From the NCBI RefSeq assembly GCF_004001065.1, contig NZ_BIML01000002.1:62001-126000 (forward strand): a DNA stretch of 64,000 bases, read 5' to 3'. Position numbers and translations under genes: made by a program. Of this stretch, positions 1-8,492 are shown in pieces (position 1 is the first letter of the stretch; each line of letters begins with the position of its first letter). Origin of the DNA: Paenibacillus xylaniclasticus. Lineage in GTDB: Bacteria > Bacillota > Bacilli > Paenibacillales > Paenibacillaceae. The notes beneath the pieces were generated by a model. That model saw only the letters and a program-made list of their open reading frames with translations. It ran no database searches and had not been told where the DNA came from.

Positions 1-1233
1 TTTCGTGACGAGATTGTTTTGCGCATCTTGACGGTTTTTCGACGCCTTGATCGTCGCGATAATCTCATCGAGCAGATTAAGTGCCTTAACGAGCCCTTCG
101 AGCACATGAGCGCGATCCTCGGCCTTCTCTAGCTCAAACTTCGTCCGGTTCGTGACAACTTCCTTCTGGTGATCAATATATGCGGTCAGCAATTCCTTCA
201 AGCCAAGCTGACGAGGCGCTTTGTTCACGATGGCTACCATATTAAAATTGTAAGTGACTTGCAGATCCGTCTTCTTGTACAGATAAGCCAATATCCCTTG
301 CGCATCTGCATCCTTCTTCAGCTCAATCACAATGCGCAAGCCGTTACGGCCGCTTTCGTCGCGTACTTCTGCAATGCCTTCCACACGCTTCTCCAGACGA
401 ATATTTTCCATCGCCGTCACAAGCCGCGCCTTCACAACCTGATAAGGAATTTCTGTAATGACGATCTGCTGCTTCCCGCCTCGAACGTCCTCTACCTCCA
501 CCTTCGAGCGGATATAGATTCGCCCTTTGCCGGTAGCATACGCTTCCCGGATGCCTTCGCCGCCCATAATTGTGCCGCCGGTTGGAAAGTCCGGACCGCG
601 TACGATCGACATCAGCTCGTCCAACGACGTATCCGGGTTCGCCATAAGAGCGAAGCACGCATCGATCACTTCGCGCAGGTTATGCGTCGGAATTTCGGTT
701 GCGAAGCCTGCCGATATCCCACTGACGCCATTAACAAGCAAATTCGGATAACGGGACGGCAGCACAACCGGCTCCTTCGTCGTGTTATCGAAGTTATCCT
801 TGAACGGCACTGTTCGTTTATCAATATCACGCAGCAGTTCCATCGCGATGGACGACAGCCGTGCCTCAGTATAACGCATAGCTGCTGCCGGGTCATCGTC
901 CTGCGAGCCCCAGTTGCCATGTCCGTCGATGAGCGGATGGCTCATTTTCCATGGCTGCGCCATCCTAACCATACCCTCATATATAGACGAGTCACCATGA
1001 GGATGATAGTTACCCATGACGTCGCCGACCGTCTTGGCGGACTTGCGGTACGGCTTGTCCGGCGTATTGCCAGCGTCGTACATCGCATACAGAATACGGC
1101 GCTGCACCGGCTTCAGTCCATCACGTACGTCAGGAATTGCACGGTCTTGAATAATGTATTTCGAATACCGGCCGAACCGGTCGCCAACGACCTCCTCGAG
1201 AAACGCCGGCAGAAACTGTTCCAGCATGCCCAT
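1..1233 (-). CDS. parC: DNA topoisomerase IV subunit A, N-terminal 411 residues (cut by window edge)
   Basis: ParC is the DNA breakage-reunion subunit of topoisomerase IV, which with ParE decatenates daughter chromosomes. Translating the minus strand from the ATG at 1231-1233 gives an uninterrupted frame to the window edge. It has the GyrA/ParC winged-helix sequence [15 protein letters not shown] (quinolone-resistance region, serines intact) and the catalytic tyrosine in MRYTEARLS at about residue 121. A GGGGAG ribosome site lies just upstream, and the start is 12 bp after the parE stop, so the two genes form an operon. ParC is chosen over GyrA because it follows parE and because of its MLEQFLPAF-type start. 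The C-terminal beta-pinwheel domain lies outside the window. Confidence is high. Confidence 0.95.
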   Translation of the reverse strand, partial: MGMLEQFLPAFLEEVVGDRFGRYSKYIIQDRAIPDVRDGLKPVQRRILYAMYDAGNTPDKPYRKSAKTVGDVMGNYHPHGDSSIYEGMVRMAQPWKMSHPLIDGHGNWGSQDDDPAAAMRYTEARLSSIAMELLRDIDKRTVPFKDNFDNTTKEPVVLPSRYPNLLVNGVSGISAGFATEIPTHNLREVIDACFALMANPDTSLDELMSIVRGPDFPTGGTIMGGEGIREAYATGKGRIYIRSKVEVEDVRGGKQQIVITEIPYQVVKARLVTAMENIRLEKRVEGIAEVRDESGRNGLRIVIELKKDADAQGILAYLYKKTDLQVTYNFNMVAIVNKAPRQLGLKELLTAYIDHQKEVVTNRTKFELEKAEDRAHVLEGLVKALNLLDEIIATIKASKNRQDAQNNLVTK

Positions 1234-1245
1234 GAAGCTCTCCCC

Positions 1246-3219
1246 CTACTCCTCGAACTCGGTGAAATCGACGTTGTCGATAATCCACCGTTTACGCGGA
1301 TCAACCTTGTCGCCCATAAGCGTCGACACGCGTCTCTCCGCTTTCGCGGCATCATCGATTTGTACCTGCAGCAGCGTCCTCGTCTCCGGATTCATCGTCG
1401 TCTCCCACAATTGCTCCGGATTCATTTCTCCGAGGCCTTTGTACCGCTGCAGCTCGTAATTTTTGCCGAATTCCTTCAAATAGTTCTGGAGCTGCTCGTC
1501 CGTCCACGCATATCGCACGGTCTCAAGCTTGCCCGATTTGCGTGTCAGCTTATACAGCGGCGGCTGAGCAATGTACACTTTACCGCTGTCAATAAGCGGC
1601 TTCATGTAACGATAGAAGAACGTCAGCAGCAGCACTTGAATATGAGCGCCGTCCGTATCCGCATCAGTCATAATGATGATCTTGCTGTAGTTGCTTGCCT
1701 CATCGTCGAATTCCGAACCGACTCCTGCGCCGATTGCCCCAATGATCGCTTTGTACTCATCGTTCTTCAAAATATCAAGCAGCTTCGCCTTCTCCGGATT
1801 CATCGGCTTGCCCTTCAGTGGCAGTATCGCCTGGTGCTTGGAATCGCGCCCTTGCTTGGCGGAGCCCCCGGCAGAATCACCCTCCACGATGAACAGTTCA
1901 TTGCGTGAGAAGTCCTTCGACTGAGCTGGAGTCAGCTTACCGCCGAGGTTTGAGCTTTCGCTCTTCTTCTTACCAGAGCGAATTTCTTCCCTGGCTTTAC
2001 GTGCCGCTTCGCGAGCCTTAGACGCTTGAATTGCCTTCTTCATCAGCATCTGGGCGATTTGCGGATTTTCTTCTAGGAACACTGCCATCTTATCTGCCAC
2101 TACAGCGTCAACCGCACTTCGAGCTGATGCGCTGCCGAGCTGGTCCTTAGTCTGACCAACAAATTCTACCTCGGACATTTTGATGTTAATAACCGCCATC
2201 ATGCCTTCACGAAGATCGTTGCCTTCAAGGTTTTTGTCCTTTTCTTTCAGCAGAGCGTTCTTGCGGGCATAATCGTTCATAATGCGCGTATAGGCTGTCT
2301 TGAAGCCCGTCTCGTGCGTGCCTCCGCCGCGAGTAGGAATCGAGTTGACGAATGAAGCAATCGTCTCTGTATAACCGTCGTTGTACTGTAGCGCTACCTC
2401 GACCTCAATCTCGTCCTTCTCCGCTGCAAAATGAATGGCTTCATGCAGCACCGTTTTGCCCTCGTTCAAAAACTGGACAAATTGCTTGGCGCCGCCCTCG
2501 TAGTGGAATACGAGCTCGTCGCCGTTACGCTCATCCTTAAGCGTCACTTTAAGGCCGGAGTTCAGAAACGCGATTTCCTGCAAACGTTCGGCGAGCAAAT
2601 CGAAGTTAATCGTCGTACCGTTCTGGAATACGCGAATGTCAGGCTTGAACGTAACCTTCGTGCCTGTTCGATTCGTATTTCCGATTACGGTCAGACCTGT
2701 AACCGGCTCACCGACGTGCTCCTTGCCGTCTGCGTCCGTCCAATATTCGAACCGCTGCTTATGAACTTTACCGTCCCTGTAAATTTCGACCTCAAGCCAT
2801 TCCGACAGCGCGTTCGTAACCGAAGCGCCAACGCCGTGCAGACCGCCTGATTTCTTATATCCTCCGCCGCCGAATTTACCGCCTGCATGCAGCATCGTGA
2901 AGACGACCTGCGGCGTTGGAATACCGCTCTTGTGCATTCCAGTCGGAATTCCGCGTCCGTTATCTTTCACGGATACAGCGTTATCCTTATGTATTGTCAC
3001 ATCGATCGCGGAGCAAAATTTCGCCAAATGCTCGTCAACCGCATTATCGACAATTTCCCATACGAGATGATGCAATCCGGAGCTGCTTGTGCTCCCGATA
3101 TACATGCCTGGCCGTTTACGTACGGCAGTCAAGCCCTCGAGTATTTGAATATCGTCCGCTTCGTATTTCCGTTCGGCGGATGCTGCGTTGCTCGCGAACA
3201 GATCCAATTGCTCGGCCAT
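1246..3219 (-). CDS. parE: DNA topoisomerase IV subunit B (ATPase/TOPRIM)
   Basis: ParE supplies ATP-driven strand capture for topoisomerase IV. The 657-residue protein has the GHKL ATPase motifs in order: DNAVDEHLAKF near residue 55, GRGIPTG, and GGLHGVGASVTNALS near 120. These are followed by the transducer and the TOPRIM motifs EGDSAGGSAKQGRD near 430 and TDADTDGAHI near 510, and the conserved YKGLGEMNPEQLWETTM near the end. Length is normal for Firmicute ParE. GyrB is the alternative family member, but linkage to parC and the ending FTEFEE favour ParE. An AGGAGG site precedes the ATG. The promoter must lie in the repeat-bearing region 3220-3607, since the upstream gene ends at 3608. Confidence 0.95.
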   Translation of the reverse strand: MAEQLDLFASNAASAERKYEADDIQILEGLTAVRKRPGMYIGSTSSSGLHHLVWEIVDNAVDEHLAKFCSAIDVTIHKDNAVSVKDNGRGIPTGMHKSGIPTPQVVFTMLHAGGKFGGGGYKKSGGLHGVGASVTNALSEWLEVEIYRDGKVHKQRFEYWTDADGKEHVGEPVTGLTVIGNTNRTGTKVTFKPDIRVFQNGTTINFDLLAERLQEIAFLNSGLKVTLKDERNGDELVFHYEGGAKQFVQFLNEGKTVLHEAIHFAAEKDEIEVEVALQYNDGYTETIASFVNSIPTRGGGTHETGFKTAYTRIMNDYARKNALLKEKDKNLEGNDLREGMMAVINIKMSEVEFVGQTKDQLGSASARSAVDAVVADKMAVFLEENPQIAQMLMKKAIQASKAREAARKAREEIRSGKKKSESSNLGGKLTPAQSKDFSRNELFIVEGDSAGGSAKQGRDSKHQAILPLKGKPMNPEKAKLLDILKNDEYKAIIGAIGAGVGSEFDDEASNYSKIIIMTDADTDGAHIQVLLLTFFYRYMKPLIDSGKVYIAQPPLYKLTRKSGKLETVRYAWTDEQLQNYLKEFGKNYELQRYKGLGEMNPEQLWETTMNPETRTLLQVQIDDAAKAERRVSTLMGDKVDPRKRWIIDNVDFTEFEE

Positions 3220-3234
3220 ACGCGCCCTCCTAAA

Positions 3235-3487
3235 GTTTTTACGAGTATTTGATCCGATATTTATCGGATCATTGAAGTAAAAACAACTTCGTAAGCATAA
3301 TCTTGTTTTTGTGTTTGTTTCGATGTCTGTCTATACAGATGAGATACAGCAATAACTGCATCGGAAGCATTAACTTTGTTTTTACGAGTATTTGATCCGA
3401 TATTTATCGGATCATTGAAGTAAAAACGGCTTCGTAAGCTGGTCATAAATATAAGATACAGCAAAAGTTGCATTGGAAGCACCAGCA
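3235..3487. repeat. Two imperfect tandem repeat units upstream of parE, each with an identical 50-bp palindrome-bearing core
   Basis: The 50-bp sequences at 3235-3284 and 3378-3427 are identical. Each begins GTTTTTAC and ends GTAAAAAC (mutual reverse complements) and contains a 22-bp palindrome TGATCCGATA-TT-TATCGGATCA (3250-3271 and 3393-3414). Similarity continues beyond the core: CTTCGTAAGC follows both copies, and a degenerate GATACAGCAAnnnnTGCATnGGAAGC lies before the next copy. A decayed third start (AATTTTTACGTAAG) is at about 3486. The near copy ends only a few bases from the parE ribosome site, so the repeats lie in the parE leader/promoter. The rest of 3220-3607 shows no convincing gene. 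A regulatory role is inference. Confidence 0.85.
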
Positions 3488-3607
3488 AATTTTTACGTAA
3501 GTGCTTAAATCAATAAAGTTGATTAGATAAGAAAATCCGCCTCGCAAACCAAATATCTACGCAAATTAAGTCGAATCTTCACCCAAAGTTGTCGTCAGAC
3601 GTTTATT

Positions 3608-4594
3608 TTAATTCAACATATCCTGTTTCGTAAAGACGGTGAACGATATGATAATGGCAGAAACAGCCCAGAAGCCTAGCACAGCAAGGGAAAAAAGAAG
3701 ATTCATTCCCTCGATTGGCGGCGGTGATCCGGACAAATAATTCGTCAACTCCAGATTAAGGGAGAAAATGTATTTAGCACTTTCCCATGAGGAAGCCATT
3801 GCAGACAAAATTGAGCCTGCAATTATAGCTGCCATCATTGTCACGATGCTCGCAGCCGTGCTTCGCACGAGTACGGACACCATCAGCGCCAAGCATGCGA
3901 TTGTCATCGCTGACACCCATGCCAGACCCGTCATCATCAGCAAATATAACCACTGCGGCAACGGGTGCACGTTCGAGCTGTCAACTTCTGAGCCGTGAAT
4001 AACAAAACCAGTAAACACAGGGAGGTTCCAACCACCAAAACCGAATACAAGCCCCGCAATCAAATATGCCATCACAACCGTTGTTAGCAGCAACAGCGAT
4101 ACATATAGCGTAAGAGCAATAAGTTTGCTGAGCAATATTTTCCATCTACGCACTGGTCTCGTTAACAGCATTTTGATCGTTCCCGTCGAGCGTTCGCCTG
4201 ATACGATATCAGATGCAATTGCCAACACTAGCAGCGGAATAAACATCGATACCGAGGCATCGACGAATCCTCTCGTGAACGTAACTGCATTCGGGGAATC
4301 TGGATTTACGTTATGATCCAAATAATACTGCATTTGTTGAACGGCAATTCGGCGATATCTTTTCCATTCTTCGGGTATGCGATCACTCGACAGTTGATTC
4401 TGGTAATCGGTTATTTTTTGTTGAAGCTGAAGCCGCCAATCATCGAAGCTTTCCCGGTTGCTGAGCGAGATTTTCATCTGAGCGTATGTAAAAACAGGGA
4501 TGAGCACGAGCAAAACGCCCACGACGACGAGAAACCGTTTTTTCTTCCATATTTTAATCGTCTCATTGCGGATAAGCGGCAGCAAACTAATCAA
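3608..4594 (-). CDS. ABC-2 type transporter permease
   Basis: This 328-residue membrane protein is the permease of an ABC exporter. A short cytoplasmic start (MISLLPLIRNETIKIWKKKR) leads into a first transmembrane helix. An extracytoplasmic loop of about 80 residues follows, and then five further hydrophobic segments from about residue 115 to the C-terminus. This is the NatB/BcrB-like ABC-2 layout, with the typical SGERSTGTIKMLLTRPVRRW segment after the second helix. Its start overlaps the end of the ATPase gene by 8 bp, so the two are translationally coupled. The substrate cannot be told from sequence; sodium, peptide antibiotic or lantibiotic export are family possibilities. Confidence 0.88.
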   Translation of the reverse strand: MISLLPLIRNETIKIWKKKRFLVVVGVLLVLIPVFTYAQMKISLSNRESFDDWRLQLQQKITDYQNQLSSDRIPEEWKRYRRIAVQQMQYYLDHNVNPDSPNAVTFTRGFVDASVSMFIPLLVLAIASDIVSGERSTGTIKMLLTRPVRRWKILLSKLIALTLYVSLLLLTTVVMAYLIAGLVFGFGGWNLPVFTGFVIHGSEVDSSNVHPLPQWLYLLMMTGLAWVSAMTIACLALMVSVLVRSTAASIVTMMAAIIAGSILSAMASSWESAKYIFSLNLELTNYLSGSPPPIEGMNLLFSLAVLGFWAVSAIIISFTVFTKQDMLN

Positions 4595-5606
4595 CGGTAT
4601 CTCCCTCCGTCATCGTTAAAAATAGCTCTTCCAGCGTTGGCGCCACCTTCTGCACAGCCATAATTCCAATACCTGATTCTGTAAGCTTGCGTGCCAGTAC
4701 TGGAACCTGCTGATTCGTCATCGTCGTCACTATCGCTCCAGGCAGTAAAGCCATCACGGATTCATCCAATTTTGTTTCATTTTCTGGAATTATACGAACA
4801 CTGGATTCTCCCTGCAGCAGCTTCAATCCAGCTTCACGATTATCCAATTGCCATAGGACATAAGACTCATTGTTGGACACTAAAGACTCTACATCGCCGA
4901 CTGCAATAACTTCACCTCTGCTAATGATTGCGACGCGGTCACACATGAGCTGAATTTCACTTAAAAGATGGGACGAAATAAAAATACTCATGCCCTGCTC
5001 CGCAAGGGATCGAATAAACACTCTAAGCTCCTTAATCCCTTTAGGATCAAGTCCATTCGTCGGCTCGTCGAGAATGAGCAGCCGCGGCCGTCCAAGCAGC
5101 GCTTGCGCGATGCCAAGACGCTGCCGCATGCCTAGCGAATACGTTTTAACTTTATCGTGAATTCGTGCGTCCATACCGACAATTTCAACCACTTCCCGAA
5201 TTCTATCGCTGTTAATCCCCTGCTGCATCCGTGCAAAGTGCTCAAGATTATCCCATCCGGTCATATAGCTGTACATTTCCGGATTTTCTACTATACATCC
5301 TACATGACGAAGCGCTTGCTCTGGATCGCGCTGCACATGATAGCCGCACACATAAATATCGCCCGTTGTCGGCCGGATCAAGTCGACAAGCATCCGAATT
5401 GTTGTCGTCTTGCCGGAGCCGTTAGGACCGAGAAAGCCGAATATTTCTCCCGCGCGTACGTCAAAGCTTATGCCACGTATGATCGTACGCCCACGAATAT
5501 TTTTGGTCACGTTCTGCACCGACAATACGATATCAGCTTCAGATTTCTCCTCATTTTCCTTCATCAGCCGCCCATCTTGAACAGCGTCATTCGTCACGAG
5601 TGTCAT
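4587..5606 (-). CDS. ABC transporter ATP-binding protein
   Basis: This is the nucleotide-binding subunit paired with the downstream ABC-2 permease. It has Walker A GPNGSGKTT, the signature YSLGMRQRLGIA, Walker B LLILDEPTNGLDP, and an H-loop in FISSHLLSEI. A C-terminal extension of about 100 residues is typical of BcrA/NatA-like exporters. The start is placed at 5606 (MTLVTNDAV, 339 aa) because AAGGAG lies 9 nt before it. The frame stays open upstream to 5672 through low-quality sequence without a ribosome site. A second possible start is the Met 14 codons further in. Drug or antimicrobial-peptide efflux is the usual role of such pairs, but nothing nearby identifies the ligand. Confidence 0.88.
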   Translation of the reverse strand: MTLVTNDAVQDGRLMKENEEKSEADIVLSVQNVTKNIRGRTIIRGISFDVRAGEIFGFLGPNGSGKTTTIRMLVDLIRPTTGDIYVCGYHVQRDPEQALRHVGCIVENPEMYSYMTGWDNLEHFARMQQGINSDRIREVVEIVGMDARIHDKVKTYSLGMRQRLGIAQALLGRPRLLILDEPTNGLDPKGIKELRVFIRSLAEQGMSIFISSHLLSEIQLMCDRVAIISRGEVIAVGDVESLVSNNESYVLWQLDNREAGLKLLQGESSVRIIPENETKLDESVMALLPGAIVTTMTNQQVPVLARKLTESGIGIMAVQKVAPTLEELFLTMTEGDTVD

Positions 5607-5631
5607 TAGCGATAACTCCTTTCGAAGATGG

Positions 5632-5915
5632 CATCTACCCTCCCAAACCCTCCCTGCAAGGGAGGGCCCCAAAGGGCTCGCGCCCTCTGGACTCCTCTAA
5701 GCGCACCTAGTTATTTCGTGCTGATCCACGCTTTCCTCCCCTTACGGGGCACGCTCTACTTGTTACTGTACTTTGCCACTCTCCCACACCTGCCTCCGAA
5801 TCGTCACCCCTCCCGCCATCCGTGCTCCCACACGCTTTACGTCCCTTCGGGACACGCTCCTACTTCGACGCTTCCCCAACCAATCGCTCCGTCCCAACGG
5901 ACTCCGCGGGCATAA
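5632..5915. repeat. Gene-free block of short hairpins (about 440 bp gap)
   Basis: Between the ABC ATPase and the SGNH hydrolase lies a C-rich stretch with a series of small inverted repeats: CCCTCCC-TGCA-GGGAGGG (about 5648-5666), CCCC-TTAC-GGGG (about 5739), GTCCC-TTC-GGGAC (about 5841-5853) and GTCC-CAAC-GGAC. Two hairpins are followed by the same CACGCTC(C)TAC sequence. Frames are open on both strands, but the compositions are Pro/Arg/Ser-rich and without family character, so these look like shadows. The remainder, 5916-6047, shows no recognizable feature. This resembles the degenerate intergenic repeats scattered in some Firmicute genomes; I cannot name a family. Confidence 0.5.
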
Positions 5916-6047
5916 CGAGTTAGGCAGAAGTCTCAGCCTGAACCATTTCATGAGCCTCAAGCAGCTGTCTCTGAACATCGACACCTTAGAAGTCTCAGCT
6001 TCGCTATTGGTAAGTAATCAAGCCGCTTAACGATTTCGGCATATGCA

Positions 6048-6887
6048 TCAGTCCAATGTTTGTACGATCCGTTCAGCGATGGCGGCATATCCTTCGTGAT
6101 TCGGATGAAAATGATCGGAAGATAAATATCGGCTAAGATTTGCTTCGAACAGATCAAACGTCGGAACGAGCCTCATGTTCGGATACTGGTGGATAACGTC
6201 ATAGGCTTGACGGTTCCAATCCTGCACTTGAAGGCTGCCATCACGCAAGTCTTGCACATCATAGAACGGGTTATATAAACCGACGTAGACGACGCGGGCA
6301 GTCGGGTTAATTTCGTTCAACAGCTCCATCGTACGCTGTAGCCGTTTTACTCCTTCCGTCATATTCGCCTGAAGCTCGATAAGAGAAAGATCTCCGCTTT
6401 GTCCTGCACTGCGCTGTGTGCCATCTTCATCTCCTGCACCTTGCGCGTATTGAAACAAATCGTTCCCCCCAATCGTCATCAGAATGATGTCAGCTTCGGA
6501 CACAGCTAACCGAACACCTTGGTCGGTTGCAAGCTTGTTATTTAATTGATCGGCACGCAAGCCGTTAATTGCCAGATTATTGATTAATATCACTGGCTTC
6601 TTGTATTTGTCCTCCATGAGCTTTAGAACCTGCTTCACATATCCTTCACCCTTGGAGTCACCTGTTCCCTTGGTCAAGGAGTCACCGAGCGCTGTAATCC
6701 GAATTTCTTGTGAATCGTCCAGCCTCCCGGCTTTTACCGTTTCTTCTTCCGTCTCTACACTAAATGGCGAGCGATCGGTAGGTGCAAGTATATCCTTCAA
6801 CGCAATTGAGAAACCGCAAAGAAACAGCAAGGTCGAGATGAGCGATATGAGGCCAATCGTACGCCAAACCAAAGTTTCCCGTTTCAT
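6048..6887 (-). CDS. Membrane-anchored SGNH/GDSL-family hydrolase
   Basis: This 279-residue protein is probably an extracellular esterase or acyl hydrolase. One N-terminal hydrophobic helix (residues about 10-30) would anchor it outside the membrane. The SGNH blocks are present: block I ALGDSLTKGTGD near residue 68 (nucleophile Ser), block III IGGNDLF near 140 (oxyanion Asn), and block V SSDHFHPNHEGY near 258 (Asp and His of the triad). The length fits the YpmR-like SGNH lipases of Bacillales. The natural substrate is unknown. It appears monocistronic. The ATG is used because no better internal start with a ribosome site precedes the hydrophobic helix. Confidence 0.85.
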   Translation of the reverse strand: MKRETLVWRTIGLISLISTLLFLCGFSIALKDILAPTDRSPFSVETEEETVKAGRLDDSQEIRITALGDSLTKGTGDSKGEGYVKQVLKLMEDKYKKPVILINNLAINGLRADQLNNKLATDQGVRLAVSEADIILMTIGGNDLFQYAQGAGDEDGTQRSAGQSGDLSLIELQANMTEGVKRLQRTMELLNEINPTARVVYVGLYNPFYDVQDLRDGSLQVQDWNRQAYDVIHQYPNMRLVPTFDLFEANLSRYLSSDHFHPNHEGYAAIAERIVQTLD

Positions 6888-7090
6888 CCGGACAGCCCTC
6901 TCTTCTTAACAATTGATTACCCTCTAAGATAAATCGAACAGTAATATTTTGCAAATTACACAACAAACCTTTCCCATTAATGACAAAATAAAACCCGTAC
7001 GAATACAAGGACAATCTGCTTGCCCACAAATATAAAACCGTGGAAAAGCAGCTGTCCCTGCATCCGTACGGGCAGGTGTAGCGTTGTCTA

Positions 7091-8275
7091 TTACTCGTAG
7101 CTGATGTGAAGCGACTGCGCCGCGCGTCGTGCGAGATCTCGTGCCGCATCAACATTGTCGGCGCTCGAAAGCGCAACCGCCATCCGGCGGCCTTTCTTCG
7201 TCTCCGGCTTGCCGAATACGCGGACCTGCGTGTTCGGCAGCGACAGTGCATCGGCAATGCCGCCAATTCGGAACGACTCGCTGTCACGATCGGCCTTCAG
7301 CGTGTGCGTCGCACCCGGCGTTAACAGACGAACAGTCGGGATCGGCAGGCCCAAAATAGCACGTACGTGCAGCGCGAATTCCGACAAATCCTGCGTTGCC
7401 ATCGTCACCATGCCCGTATCGTGCGGACGCGGAGATACTTCACTGAATAGAACGCCGTCCTTCGTTAAGAACAGCTCCACACCATAAATACCGTATCCGC
7501 CGAGCGAATCCGTTATCTGTCGGGCAATATGCTCAGCTTCATGAATTTGCTCCTCAGACATTGCATGCGGCTGCCACGACTCGATATAGTCGCCGTCCTT
7601 CTGAACATGTCCGATCGGTGCACAGAACGTTGTACCAGATATCGAACGGACGGTAAGCAGCGTAATTTCAGACTCAAATTGAATAAATCCTTCTACGATA
7701 ACACGCTGCTTCTTCGCACGTCCGCCTTCCATCGCATAGTTCCAGCAGCTTTCAATCTCTGCCTCGGAATGGCATACGCTTTGCCCTTTACCCGAAGAAC
7801 TCATAATCGGCTTAATTACGCAAGGCGTCCCCAGCTCACCGACCGCTGCGCGGAGCTCGTCCAACGTGTCAGCGAACCGGTACGGCGCTGTCGGTAAACC
7901 AAGTGTCTCCGCTGCAAGGCGGCGAATCCCTTCACGGTCCATGGTCAGACGGGCAGCACGGGCGGTCGGCACGACAGTACGGCCTTCCTTCTCCAGCTCC
8001 ACGAGCGTCTCCGTCGCAATCGCCTCAATTTCCGGTACGATCAAATCGGGCTGCTCCTGCTCGATCACACGGCGAAGCGCGTCACCGTCTAGCATGTCAA
8101 TGACATGGGAACGATGCGCGACCTGCATGGCAGGCGCATTCGCATAACGATCAACGGCTACAGTCTCGATACCGAGGCGCTGTGCTTCGATAATCACTTC
8201 TTTGCCAAGCTCACCCGAGCCAAGCAGCACAATACGACGAGCACGGGATGAAAGCGGGGAACCATAATTAGACAT
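7091..8275 (-). CDS. purT: Formate-dependent phosphoribosylglycinamide formyltransferase (GAR transformylase 2)
   Basis: PurT converts GAR, formate and ATP to formyl-GAR, the folate-independent third step of purine synthesis. The 394-residue protein is an ATP-grasp enzyme. It starts with a Rossmann-like [11 protein letters not shown] motif near residue 15 and continues with PEIEAIATE. The ATP-grasp region holds [15 protein letters not shown] near residue 155, and [15 protein letters not shown] near residue 280 contains the metal-binding residues. Length and motifs match PurT rather than PurK. A strong AGGAGG site lies 6 nt before the ATG. A 13-bp-stem hairpin sits just upstream (8298-8344). 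No other purine gene is adjacent. Confidence 0.94.
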   Translation of the reverse strand: MSNYGSPLSSRARRIVLLGSGELGKEVIIEAQRLGIETVAVDRYANAPAMQVAHRSHVIDMLDGDALRRVIEQEQPDLIVPEIEAIATETLVELEKEGRTVVPTARAARLTMDREGIRRLAAETLGLPTAPYRFADTLDELRAAVGELGTPCVIKPIMSSSGKGQSVCHSEAEIESCWNYAMEGGRAKKQRVIVEGFIQFESEITLLTVRSISGTTFCAPIGHVQKDGDYIESWQPHAMSEEQIHEAEHIARQITDSLGGYGIYGVELFLTKDGVLFSEVSPRPHDTGMVTMATQDLSEFALHVRAILGLPIPTVRLLTPGATHTLKADRDSESFRIGGIADALSLPNTQVRVFGKPETKKGRRMAVALSSADNVDAARDLARRAAQSLHISYE

Positions 8276-8297
8276 GATGACCTCCTGAAAGCATGCG

Positions 8298-8344
8298 GAC
8301 GGCGGCAGTTCAGCTGCATAGGCACGCTTACAACTGCCGCCGTC
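8298..8344. promoter_or_regulatory. 13-bp perfect stem-loop in the purT leader
   Basis: GACGGCGGCAGTT (8298-8310) is the exact reverse complement of AACTGCCGCCGTC (8332-8344), with a 21-nt loop. It ends about 11 bp upstream of the purT ribosome site. On the purT strand no U-run follows, so it is not a terminator for purT transcription. On the plus strand it is followed by TCCTTTTTCTT and would resemble an intrinsic terminator of antisense transcription. A role as an mRNA stabilizer, leader element or antisense terminator is inference. Confidence 0.6.
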
Positions 8345-8432
8345 TCCTTTTTCTTATCATTGTGTACGGTACGAGTCTAAAAATCAAGTCTAGACGCAAT
8401 GATGACAACAAAAATCGACACTTCGACAAAGA

Positions 8433-8476
8433 TAAAAAAATCGTCTGCCGCTCTCATCAAGAACGGACAGACGATT
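8433..8476 (-). terminator. Intrinsic terminator after the dynamin-like gene
   Basis: On the minus strand the stem AATCGTCTG / CAGACGATT is closed by a loop of about 20 nt and followed by a run of seven T. It begins about 17 bp after the stop codon of the dynamin-like gene. Confidence 0.85.
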
Positions 8477-8492
8477 TCGACTTCATTCGGAA

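Noticed and set aside
169-1908. Long plus-strand open frame (579 codons) across parC/parE
   Set aside because: It is antisense to two well-conserved topoisomerase genes, has no family character and is rich in His/Arg/Leu as expected of a shadow frame.
3261-3488. 75-codon minus-strand frame in the parE repeats
   Set aside because: It is created by the repeat sequence itself. The reading lacks a ribosome site and any family similarity.
5628-6030. Overlapping plus- and minus-strand frames in the hairpin block
   Set aside because: Compositions are Pro/Arg/Ser-rich with no domain, and the frames mostly reflect the C-rich hairpins.
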